Shown: positions 34,747 through 45,047 of the stretch, piece after piece
How positions within the stretch are numbered: the stretch's first letter is position 1
Layout: every line of letters begins with the position of its first letter
Source: Fasciolopsis buskii
Lineage: Eukaryota > Platyhelminthes > Trematoda > Plagiorchiida > Fasciolidae
Direction of reading: 5' to 3'
Length of the DNA: 64,000 nt
Assembly (NCBI GenBank): GCA_008360955.1
Contig: LUCM01008308.1
Location: forward strand, 162,063-226,062
Position numbers and translations under genes: made by a program
The notes under the pieces: generated by a model
Databases searched by the model: none
What the model saw: the letters and a program-made list of their open reading frames with translations, nothing else
Told to the model about the DNA's origin: nothing

Positions 34747-36493
34747 GTGAGTTCAATCCGTTGCTATCTGCTTGGCCTGATCAAGCCAATTTATCCTTCT
34801 TTTGACATTACACTTAATGAATATTCTGGAACCAAAATGACAACAATACGTTATATGCATTTAGACCTGTTTGCCAAGTCACGGCTTGTGTTGAAAAGTT
34901 CAATTTTTTTAGAGATTTATCACTACTTTTGGTTTTGAACGTGTGTCATCTCTTCAATGGTATTAAATCCTTCAATGCACTTTTAAATTAAAAAAATCGC
35001 CAATGAGCAAATGTTTTTCCCCACCTTGAACTGTTAAAGTACAGGATACACCACAATTTGGTTACTTGATTCCAAATCAGATTCGTCAGTGACACAAGAT
35101 AAGATAACCTAGATGACCAAAACTCTATCGTGGTGATCGAACGGGATAATGTTTGGAAACGAGACTAGCCTGAATAAGTTTTTCGGACCCATTAATTCCT
35201 AGTACAAGTCTATGTGTACAATCCATTTGGTACTTTATATCCTTATCAGACCTAAAAATCTGGAACGACTGGGAACTCGTACCAGTTTTCATGAGACTAG
35301 CCAATAAACTGAAGAAGTGAACTTATAAGTACTTTGGTTTGTAACCTTTCAATTTACGCCGTTCCGATGAAAAATTGAGACCATATTATACGACTGTAAG
35401 ATGCTTGTCAATAAAGGGCTCGCTAATCATTTAAAAAAGTTAAGTCAGCAGTGATTTGGCAACGATGTGTCTCATTCGCTGCGGTAGTATTTCATTGGTC
35501 AAATAGAAGTAAGCATTTTGTCAAAGACCAAAAAGATTTCTGTTGGTTAAACTCGGATTTTGTGAAACTTTCAGGCGGACAGCCTTCACCCCCAAAATAT
35601 ATGGTACTAGTTTACTTGTGATATTGGTTTATTGCTTTGTTCTTAGTTAGTGATTAATTATTTCAAACAAGCCAAGGATACCTTAGGCAATAATTGTCAT
35701 GTCTCTCCTTGGATGGAAGTTTCCTCCAAAAAGAGCATCTCAAGATTTCGTCTGAAATGAAGCATTTAGTACCCCCTAGTTGGCTCAGAGCGCTGAGGTA
35801 ATAGCGCAGTTTGGCTGTTGGTTTTTCATTGTACTTTTGGATATTTTAAAATTTCACAACCAAAGCAAGACAACGTTCTAGTTGTACATGTAACGCCTAA
35901 TTCCAAACGGAACAGTATGTATGAGCTACTCATACTATTTTTAGGCTCCTAGGACAACAAAATGGATGAGGAACCGTCATCGTCAAGTGCATGCGTGCGT
36001 ACTTGCTTCTTGAGACATGTCACACTGTTTGCTCTCAAATTTCGACCACTGCGATTCCAAGTGGACAGAACTGGTTCCCTCCGATGCTAAAGTTTTTTCC
36101 CCATCAGTCCTGATGATCTGAAAGAAAGTCGCCTAGACGGGAAACGGTACCGCAAAATGATTAAAAACTCCTTGGTATTGGTATTACTATCTGCTAACAG
36201 TTTGCCCGGGTAATGCTTTCACTCATTGGTTTTATTCGTGTCATCAATCCGAACTACTTAAATATAACGTGAAGTGCTTGCAAATATGTACCATTTGTCG
36301 ACTGATCTGGGTTTGTCGAGAGTTTACCTGCATCATTGTAGGCCGATGGACACTGAAACGATACTTGAGGTATCGAAGCAATGCACTAAATGCTTTTATG
36401 CAACAGTTACTAGTTGTTTTTGCCTATCAATTAGTAATCTCCTCCAGTCCTGTCGCTTGGTGTAAACCACACTTAAAATTTCTCTTCACACAG
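34747..36493 (+). other. Intron 3 of SBSPON-like gene
   Basis: About 1.7 kb without recognisable genes. The sequence near 35775 (TTGGCTCAGAGCGCTGAGG) resembles a tRNA A-box and may be a SINE scrap. Confidence 0.75.
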
Positions 36494-36962
36494 TTACTGC
36501 GCCACGTATCAAATCACTCATGCCAATTTGGCATGTCGGACGCACAATCTTTTCTGGCAATATAACGGCCGTAACGATGGTAGTCTCGCTTACGGGGTTA
36601 CGAGCCGTTATGTGCCATACGGTTACAACCAATACTCCCCCTATCGCGCACGTCAACGGCGATCTTGGGGATTGTGGCGAAATCCCCCGATGCCTTCTAC
36701 AATTGGCAAGTCTGACCGCGGCATAACAAACAAATGGTCCAGTGTATGGATGACTCATGCGTCACTGCTCACACCAGGGCAGCAGATCTGTGTAACTTGT
36801 TATCCGGCCTATATGCGCTGTCCTGCTGTTGGATATTTGGGAATGGAAACGAGGTGGAGAGCGTTGCTTACGGCGGACTGTCAAGGCACATTCACCATGG
36901 TCACCCCACCGAAACAAGGATGTACCTGTGGTCAGGGTGTTGCATCGTTTGTTTTTGTATGA
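36494..36962 (+). CDS. SBSPON: SBSPON-like exon 4: C-terminal cysteine domain and stop
   Basis: This exon encodes residues 294-449 and the TGA stop (36960-36962). The acceptor is TCTCTTCACACAG. The domain has the eight cysteines of the SBSPON C-terminus in order: YC, LAC, ICVTC, RC, DC and CTC. It also has the RWRALLTADCQGTF block and the terminal ASFVFV that corresponds to the family's HSFIF(I/V) end. Between the second and third cysteines lies an insert rich in Tyr and Arg (SRYVPYGYNQYSPYRARQRR), absent from the vertebrate family as I know it. The frame 36528-36962 read from an internal TTG is the same protein. A possible ATTAAA polyadenylation signal lies at 37127, about 165 bases past the stop. 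Confidence 0.93.
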
Positions 36963-39900
36963 TCCCTATTGACAGACCACAGTGAGTACAGTCTATTGAA
37001 ATCTGAAACCAAAGTGTGAACAAGAGGCATTCGTAACAAGATCATTTTGGACAGTTTCATTAGACAGAATAACGAAAGAAATGCCGAAATTAGTGGAAAG
37101 AAATAGGATATAAACCTAACAAAGCCATTAAAATCATGCAACAATCAAAAGGAAAATTCGCAGAACGGCATAGGCGTATACCAACAGTAGACCATTTTCC
37201 CATCTGTCATGTGACTACTCGGAATTCATTTCGATTTATTTTGCGTACATAACCTTAAGTGACCCTCTGCAACGTCACACCTTTTACCACCTACCTTAAT
37301 TTTTCTACTACTCAGTCCGTCCCTAACTGTAATTGTAATGCTATAAAGAAACCGTCCCAATTACAAATTCCCTCATGGCTAATTAAGCAAACGAAATATG
37401 TGGGTTCTGTACCGCAAACACTGGGGACTACCTCCTACACTAATCGTCTTTGACTACTGCGTTCATCTCGCTCTACCCTAATTTCGTTACCTCTCTTTTG
37501 TATCCAAATCACACTCAAGTACGTACTTCTCACAAGAGATTTTACTGCTTACGGGAATTTATTTTTTCAGTGACTTTATTGAATAACTGTAATTTAGGTA
37601 CTCCATAAATGATGTGAGTGCACATGCACACACACACACACACACACACACGGACACCAATACGCACACGTAGATGGATGCGCGCTTGGTTACAAAAGTA
37701 GGTAAAGAAGCACATTTCGAAAAATGAAATACTGCCAGCATGCAATTTCATGTTCTGATGTAGTATCTATCGGAATCGAACTGTTCAACGATGCACATTC
37801 TTCCGTAATGTTTGGTTTATTTTTCCTTTTTCTTTCGCTTTAACGTGTTTAGCGCGTTGGACATTTCCTTTACCGTACAACAAAGCACTATTTTTCTGTC
37901 AACAGGCTCTGTAGAAATAGAAAATCCCCAGTTTCCTCTGTTAATGCTTTACTTCGTGCTGTCACCTCCGCGTGCATTTTTTTCAAATATCTCCGTCTCC
38001 GTTCGCTTCCTGTCTCGTTTCTCTTCAACGGAATCGATCACAGTAAAGTTGTTTACGTTGTTCCTACAACTTATGTCTAGTAATCGTTTTCTTTTACTTG
38101 TTTTACCAAGCCTAAACCATAATGCACACATCAGAGATATCGTGATGTTTTGTACTATTCCCAAGGTCATTGTGACCAAAGGGAAAAATAATTCAGGGGA
38201 AATATTGTTCTACACTTTCCCCCGTTTAACAAAAAATACTTTTAGTTGCATCGCTAATAGACTGCAATCGGTTAATTGTATTTTTGTTTTTAGTCGAGTC
38301 CCGTTTCATTCAAAACTCGGTATTGAAAAATGATTACTTCCTGTCAATCAGTTTGGATCTGTTTGTCTCTACCGACTTGTAATTCTTGTCTTCGTGACTT
38401 TTCTTTTTCTCTGTTCCTTCCTTCGTCTCCTTTGTTTGCTTTGGTCTATTCGAAAATCGCGGATAGATTCATTCATGTAAATTGATCTTGTTACGATTTT
38501 GCGACCAAAGAGAAGGGGAAAAACTTTGCTTTCATTTCGCATTACTAAATTCTTTCTGGATTGCTCGTTTTTTGTTCGAATTGCAACATTACAATTCTTC
38601 TTCTTTCCATTTGCTTTTTGCTAGTTAAAAATTGAATCAGGGACATATCGTCAAATAGTTTATTACCTATCATTATACCTGATCCTGTAAACAGCGAACG
38701 CTACTCTAGTTGCAACCAGCACACTGGTTTGGTTCCGTAGGCATCGGGACTGGTTTTCCGCTTTTAAGCTGTGGGTAGGCTGTTCTCTGCACAAATCGGA
38801 CAGCTTGCGAACTTACACATCTTCAATGATGCTGACAATGGCATTTCGTGGTATGCGGCAGACGCTCCAGAATGTGTGCCACTGATTACATCTTCGAGCA
38901 TTACTTTAAAACGAACATTTTTAACACCAATAATGGCTAGATATGAAAGTCGGAATTGGGATGCACGCAACATTCCGGGACGAATACACTAAATTCGTGA
39001 ATGAGGGGCAAAACAAGGAAGAAAAAATTGACAAAATTTCATAGCCAGCTGAATGCCAAGAGCCTATTCATGATCGTGCTGTTGTAGTTCTTATCAAATT
39101 GTCGCACGTTTTACAAACACCCAGGACAAAATCTAAATCATTGGGCAAATCAGACTAGGTCAGGTGCAATTGAAAAATTTAAAGTTTGTTGTCATAGCAA
39201 TCCATTTATCGGGAATGTTTGTGAACACGAGTGTTTAATTCACAATTCTTAGTCAGCATGGACAAGGCTGAACGAAACTTCACTTCGCAGGATGTTAGTC
39301 GGGCGCTTGTAGTCAAATACCGAGGCGTGATCCAATGCATTCAAGTCTCAACATAGTTTATCCGGATAAAATCGATAAGCTGGGTTTTGCCCGCTCTTTG
39401 CCTGCACCTTTTCCTAAACTGTGCATCAGCGAATATTCATCTCTAAATATCATACAAGTGGATGGAAAAGGTTTTTGGCGCAAATTATGGATTGGATGGT
39501 GACATTGTAGGTGGAAAATAATCGATGAAAATGTTGAAAATGGCCAAACGTTTACATGAGCAACTAAAATAATATAACATATTTTGGGAAATTTACAACA
39601 AGACATTTTGGTGTACCTGTAATCATGCAGCCATGCGCCTAAGCGCAGAACTCGAATTAAGACCTGTTATCTATTCTGCCAACTACATCGCACCAATGTG
39701 CAGCAGTGACTAGTATATGCGTGTTTTCAAGCTGATCATTTAATTCATGGTAGGTAAATGAAAACTAGTTGATTTCGTGAATCCTGATCTCTTCCATAAT
39801 GCAAATTTATGGCAGCTGTTCAGGTGATTGAAGGGCTGAAGGATATAACTTGGTTCGATCCAAATTCATGTGTTCAGGATCTTAAGATATTGCGCAATCT

Positions 39901-41360
39901 GGTCGCCGAAAGCTAAAGCAATGTCGGAGTTTAAGAAAACTTCGAGAGTGATTTATATACACCCTAAATGGCATGCAGTCTCCATAAAGGTGAATTAACA
40001 ATTTGATTTTCAATACGGAATCATGTTTCAAATTAAGAGAAGAATACGTGGGAATTCTCAGCTTTAAAATGTACCCCAACTCAACATTTCCAACTCTTCA
40101 CGAAATAAACGAAACTCAGATATTAAATTGGAGTTGATAGATTCATGGTTGGCCCAGGAATTATAGAAACCAGATTTGCAGTCTTTGTGCAAGGTTCTGT
40201 TTAATTGTCTCTCTTCGCCTAGGACGGCAGTGGTGAAGTTTTCTAAGCGTCTGTCCCCTAAAAGGGTCAGGCCGTCGAATTCCAGATCCACCGGTCACTT
40301 TCGTGGTAGGTTGCCGTTGCCCAGCTCATTACTAAGCTGGACTTAATAGAATCTTACGTGTTAGTACCCCATCAGAATCAAGTTTGCCTGTTCCCCTCAC
40401 CCCACGAGTAGCAAACCCCAGGGGCCACGGCCATGCCCAATCCACTAAACTCACGCTTGGTGCACACAGCAAAAGTGTCTGTCTATACTCCATCACATAA
40501 ATCTTAATTCACGGCTACCATTGATAATTCGTAGAAGGTCAGAAAGTTGAGAAACAGCTAAGTCACTGGTATCAGCCGATCTTTCTTCGAAACCTTAGAG
40601 TTGCCCTTTCTAATTGATTATGGATTCGAAATTTTCGAACAAATCACATTCTCCCTCGGTCTCGTGTTTCTCATCCGATCAGTTAGAAGACTGGGGAAAA
40701 GTAGCACGTGCAGACGAAATTTCACTGAACTATAAATTGCAGTCCTGTCCGGTCCAGTTTGCGATAGTTTGATCGATAACCACAAAAATCGTGCCTCCAA
40801 TAGTTCTGAGATGCTAGGCTTATTGGCTCCGTACAGTGTCGTAGTCGCTGCACTCGACCATAGAGCTATTTTACGTACAAAGTTTGTCTACCCTCATTTG
40901 GAAGTTTAAAATTACTGAAAGACTTTCACGTACGTGAGAACAGTACACCCTGCTGCGAACAGAATAAAAGCAAATAAAGTTAGTATATTTAATTGTCATG
41001 AAACATCAACTGCCTCGAAGCATCTAGATAAGAATTTCGTATTTCCATATCTAATCTCTCCAAAGTGCTCGTCTACGGCTGCTTAATTTCGCTTGACTGA
41101 TCAAGTCACCTGCGTCTACCGTAACGGAAAAAAGTGGAAGTTGATTAGCGGAATCATCAGAACAGACATTGGTTTTCTTAGAAGAACCATTCTTCCGTTC
41201 CTCCATAGGCTACCGTGCGATCCTATATTCTGGAAATTTAAGGCACTTTGGACCTAGCACGTATAAATTTCAGCTGATCCTATTTAAATCATACCGGTTA
41301 TTAACTTCTGAGATTCACGTCTAGCCACATCAAGCAATCGGGTGGAAAACACTGGGCTAG
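36963..41360. other. 3' flank of SBSPON-like gene, undetermined
   Basis: T-rich sequence with a (CA)n tract at 37627-37650. The 173-codon plus frame at 37812-38333 is hydrophobic and Phe/Ser/Leu-rich because of T-rich sequence, and is not supported. A minus frame at 38764-38973 (ends CPICAENSLPTA, with AATAAA on that strand about 100 bases on) is a weak terminal-exon candidate. Tandem AATAAA motifs occur near 40965-40980. Confidence 0.4.
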
Positions 41361-41436
41361 TTGCACGCTGATATCCCCGATTTGAACTCTACACCTACGT
41401 TTCAAACTTCCCTTGGTGATTCTTTGGCTGTCAGTG
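41361..41436 (+). CDS. Candidate exon with strong donor
   Basis: About 25 codons (HADIPDLNSTPTFQTSLGDS) end at a GTAAGC donor in phase 1, which would fit the exon-like segment at 42533. The upstream acceptor is poor. An overlapping minus-strand frame (41301-41573) is equally open. Unrecognised. Confidence 0.15.
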
Positions 41437-42016
41437 GTAAGCTTCCTGAAACCTTGTTCAATGGTTGTATCTGTGAGCATAAGCCTACAGGTTGCACTTC
41501 GGATCATTTCACACCCATCTATGACAACTTGGATAAAATGACAGTTTGATAAGATACCACCCGTGCATGCCAATTTCGACCACAGGAATTCAAGTTTTGG
41601 GGCCCAGCCAATTTACCGCATCTTCATCGTAACCATCCGACTGTCGAAAAACAACAAAGAACATGGTCAGTGTGTGTATAATGGCCGGCCGCAATAATCT
41701 GTGCATCGTAAAGTTCTCTCAGATACCTGCACATTGACAGAGGAGAGGAACATTCAAAAAGAATGGCTGGACATGCACCCATCTAATTTCAGAGGATATT
41801 CCGCGGGCAAACAACACCGATGACGTCATTCGGGAAGAAAAAATTCATTATTCATCATCACCGAAGGGGAGAAAAATCAAAAATGGTTAGGAAACAGTGA
41901 GGTGCTAGGATTAGTCAACCCACAGTACAAAAAACACAGGGCTGACTGAGTTATCTTCCCATCCTTATTTTATGAGTATTTGTCGTCTGCTTGTCCCGTA
42001 ATCCACTTAATAAATC

Positions 42017-42166
42017 ATGTTGTGCGCTTACATGCGTGTAATTCTAGTAATTTTGCTTCAGAGCACCAGGCCAATTGAAGTTCATCCACCTGACCACAGT
42101 GCTCTTCGTCCGAAAGATCCTGAAAACATAAAGCAATCCAACAATGGCAGTTACCAAGTTCTGTAG
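42017..42166 (+). CDS. Candidate small secreted peptide or signal-peptide exon
   Basis: ATG at 42017 opens a 49-codon frame. It has a short hydrophobic N-terminus (MLCAYMRVILVILLQST) like a signal peptide, then a Pro/charged segment (IEVHPPDHSALRPKDPENIK) and a TAG at 42164-42166. It may be a complete micro-protein or the first exon of a gene continuing at 42533, though the possible donors (GTTACC, GTGCTC) are weak. An acceptor-like TTTTGCTTCAG inside it offers a third reading. The family is unknown. Confidence 0.28.
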   Translation: MLCAYMRVILVILLQSTRPIEVHPPDHSALRPKDPENIKQSNNGSYQVL

Positions 42167-42532
42167 GAACAATTCTGCTCCTTGTGTTTTTTATTCCAAA
42201 TGGATAAATACGTTCAGTTATCTATTTCCCTCTATTCAAGATTTCGCAACCGCAGGCCGAGGTCCGTAGTTCTTCTTTCCGAAAAATCTGCTATACATTG
42301 ACGTTGGTGTCAGTCTTGCATGCAGCATAATTTGTCCCATTCCGGTATTGATTATATATATATATATATCATCAGAATCTAATTAAAGCATCTGGAGTGT
42401 GCACGGAAGCTCTAACTTGGAAAGTTCACAGAAGAACCGCAATTGTGGTTCATTGATGATTCTTTGACAGCTGGGTTGAGAAAACCTTGGGAACCAGGGC
42501 AGAATGCCACTAGAATGGATATAAATTTTCAG

Positions 42533-42604
42533 TAGTATCTGGATTAGTGAGGAAAATTTATCCGGAAACAGACGACGAGTTTCACGGTTATTGCCGCTCG
42601 TCAG
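42533..42604 (+). CDS. Candidate internal exon (duplicated at 43938-44009)
   Basis: A classic acceptor (ATAAATTTTCAG) and a perfect CAG|GTAAGC donor bound 72 bases. In one frame they read VSGLVRKIYPETDDEFHGYC then RSS, starting with two bases and ending in phase 1. The segment lies in the duplicated block, so an identical copy occurs at 43938-44009. The family is unrecognised. Confidence 0.32.
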
Positions 42605-42968
42605 GTAAGCGTAACCAGTACTGTCTTGTCCAATCATTCTTATACCCGTGCTGTCCGAATTTGCATGTTTTTATCAGAATATTATATATATATATATATA
42701 TATATAATGTAGGAGTGATAACATTCAGGCATTTCATATTTTATCAAATAATCTACCGAACGATGTACATAACCGTCAGAATTTGTGGACTGTCAGTAGG
42801 CAGCTGCCAGGTACGACGGTGATCGGCGGCCGGATCATTCAAACTTAGTCCAAAGGCTACCGTGTTCACCGCCGGACCGCTGGCAGCATAAACCGGTTAC
42901 CATTTATTTGAACATTCTGCTGCGCGCTGCTAATGTCACATTGACAAAATTGCGCTGATAGTTTACAG

Positions 42969-43054
42969 GTTCTGTCATGAGTGATGAGCAGAATGAGTAC
43001 TTCATTCGCTTAATAACCAGGGATTTATGTCAGCCGAGATTGTTGCTGGACTAA
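42969..43054 (+). CDS. Candidate terminal exon (duplicated at 44374-44459)
   Basis: The acceptor GATAGTTTACAG gives a start with two bases, in the phase left by 42533-42604. The frame reads SVMSDEQNEYFIRLITRDLC then QPRLLLD and a TAA at 43052-43054. An AATAAA is at 43347-43352. Joined to the previous exon it would give a short secreted-peptide-like product, if 42017 provides the signal. A faint NPY-family resemblance (YP...YFIRLITR at NPY-like spacing) is noted, but the amidation/dibasic site is missing, so I do not assign it. Confidence 0.25.
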
Positions 43055-43642
43055 GTGCATCGAGGAAGTTTTCCAGGAGAAAAAGCCGCTAGGCTGTTTG
43101 CAGCCTGCTACTGGAACCTTTTTGCAGCGTCTACTAAATGTGCATGTACAATGCTTCCGTAGATAACGTTAGTATGCTGTTTTATCCCCTGCTGGTGTTT
43201 CCCTCCCTCAAAATCGACGTAATTGTCCACGTTGTGTTTTCAAACACACTGGATCACTACTTTGTTCTTTCGGTTCAAATTCGAGTTACTTTTTATTTTG
43301 TAAAACTGTAAGATTACTCGTTGAATCTCTCGGACCTTCTGTAGATAATAAATCGAAACACGGAGACAGTAATCAGTCCGAATTCACTTTGTGGAAACAT
43401 CTATGTAAATGGATCATTTGATTTCCATATAATCGTGATGGAAACAGAGGCTCACAGCTAAAAAAGGACAAACTAGTTGAGTGGAAAGTTCGTCTTCTAA
43501 TATTAACATTCGAGTTAGCATGGTCCAGGTAGAGAAATAAGTGTCACAGCCATCGAAGAAGTCCAAGGGCAAAGTTAATGGAAAACCAATAAACAAAGTA
43601 AACGGCCGAAGATGTGCAAGTACTGAAGATTTTATCTCGATT

Positions 43643-43643
43643 N
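43643..43643. other. Single N: contig join
   Basis: This is the only ambiguous base in the window. It sits exactly between the two identical 1404-bp blocks and marks a scaffold join of unknown true gap length. Confidence 0.95.
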
Positions 43644-45047
43644 AGATTTCGCAACCGCAGGCCGAGGTCCGTAGTTCTTCTTTCCGAAAAATCTGCTATA
43701 CATTGACGTTGGTGTCAGTCTTGCATGCAGCATAATTTGTCCCATTCCGGTATTGATTATATATATATATATATCATCAGAATCTAATTAAAGCATCTGG
43801 AGTGTGCACGGAAGCTCTAACTTGGAAAGTTCACAGAAGAACCGCAATTGTGGTTCATTGATGATTCTTTGACAGCTGGGTTGAGAAAACCTTGGGAACC
43901 AGGGCAGAATGCCACTAGAATGGATATAAATTTTCAGTAGTATCTGGATTAGTGAGGAAAATTTATCCGGAAACAGACGACGAGTTTCACGGTTATTGCC
44001 GCTCGTCAGGTAAGCGTAACCAGTACTGTCTTGTCCAATCATTCTTATACCCGTGCTGTCCGAATTTGCATGTTTTTATCAGAATATTATATATATATAT
44101 ATATATATATAATGTAGGAGTGATAACATTCAGGCATTTCATATTTTATCAAATAATCTACCGAACGATGTACATAACCGTCAGAATTTGTGGACTGTCA
44201 GTAGGCAGCTGCCAGGTACGACGGTGATCGGCGGCCGGATCATTCAAACTTAGTCCAAAGGCTACCGTGTTCACCGCCGGACCGCTGGCAGCATAAACCG
44301 GTTACCATTTATTTGAACATTCTGCTGCGCGCTGCTAATGTCACATTGACAAAATTGCGCTGATAGTTTACAGGTTCTGTCATGAGTGATGAGCAGAATG
44401 AGTACTTCATTCGCTTAATAACCAGGGATTTATGTCAGCCGAGATTGTTGCTGGACTAAGTGCATCGAGGAAGTTTTCCAGGAGAAAAAGCCGCTAGGCT
44501 GTTTGCAGCCTGCTACTGGAACCTTTTTGCAGCGTCTACTAAATGTGCATGTACAATGCTTCCGTAGATAACGTTAGTATGCTGTTTTATCCCCTGCTGG
44601 TGTTTCCCTCCCTCAAAATCGACGTAATTGTCCACGTTGTGTTTTCAAACACACTGGATCACTACTTTGTTCTTTCGGTTCAAATTCGAGTTACTTTTTA
44701 TTTTGTAAAACTGTAAGATTACTCGTTGAATCTCTCGGACCTTCTGTAGATAATAAATCGAAACACGGAGACAGTAATCAGTCCGAATTCACTTTGTGGA
44801 AACATCTATGTAAATGGATCATTTGATTTCCATATAATCGTGATGGAAACAGAGGCTCACAGCTAAAAAAGGACAAACTAGTTGAGTGGAAAGTTCGTCT
44901 TCTAATATTAACATTCGAGTTAGCATGGTCCAGGTAGAGAAATAAGTGTCACAGCCATCGAAGAAGTCCAAGGGCAAAGTTAATGGAAAACCAATAAACA
45001 AAGTAAACGGCCGAAGATGTGCAAGTACTGAAGATTTTATCTCGATT
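43644..45047. repeat. 1404-bp direct duplication, copy 2 (probable assembly artefact)
   Basis: It is identical, as far as I could compare, to 42239-43642. Copy 1 has genomic flank on its left and ends at the N. Copy 2 begins at the N and continues into flank on its right. That is the signature of two overlapping contigs placed end to end without merging. All exon-like segments of copy 1 recur 1405 bases later. Near its end the frame VSQPSKKSKGKVNGKPINKV continues past the block to a TGA at about 45092. Confidence 0.95.

Larger units (their letters stand above)
20041..36962 (+). other. SBSPON: Gene span: SBSPON/RPE-spondin-like secreted protein, four coding exons
   Basis: Joining 20041-20545, 32998-33231, 34605-34746 and 36494-36962 gives 1350 bases, 449 codons plus stop. 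Junction phases are 1, 1 and 2, all with GT-AG ends. Domain order is signal/hydrophobic segment (about 78-100), somatomedin-B (102-165), thrombospondin type-1 (174-226), basic linker (227-293) and C-terminal cysteine domain (294-449). This is the architecture of vertebrate SBSPON (somatomedin-B and thrombospondin type-1 domain-containing protein). It is longer than the vertebrate protein (about 264 residues) because of a long N-terminus, the linker and an insert in the last domain. SBSPON-family proteins are secreted or matrix-associated, and their molecular function is poorly defined. The symbol denotes family-level similarity, not proven orthology. Confidence 0.9.
42239..43642. repeat. 1404-bp direct duplication, copy 1
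   Basis: It matches 43644-45047 with no difference found at either end or across the translated frames compared, at an offset of exactly 1405. It ends directly at the single N (43643). See copy 2 for interpretation. Confidence 0.95.

Noticed and set aside
36269..36565. 98-codon plus frame and neighbouring frames overlapping exon 4
   Set aside because: They are out of frame with the cysteine-patterned SBSPON C-terminal domain and cross the intron 3 acceptor.
37542..37751. Cys/Val-rich minus frames over the (CA)n tract
   Set aside because: The cysteine-valine runs are simply translated dinucleotide repeat.
37812..38333. 173-codon plus-strand frame, the longest in the right half after exon 1
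   Set aside because: It starts at a TTG, is dominated by Phe/Ser/Leu from T-rich sequence, has no domain or conserved motif, and lies just past the SBSPON-like gene where 3' flank is expected.
42383..44227. Pairs of identical short frames suggesting a duplicated gene family
   Set aside because: The identity and the N between blocks point to an assembly overlap rather than gene duplication.
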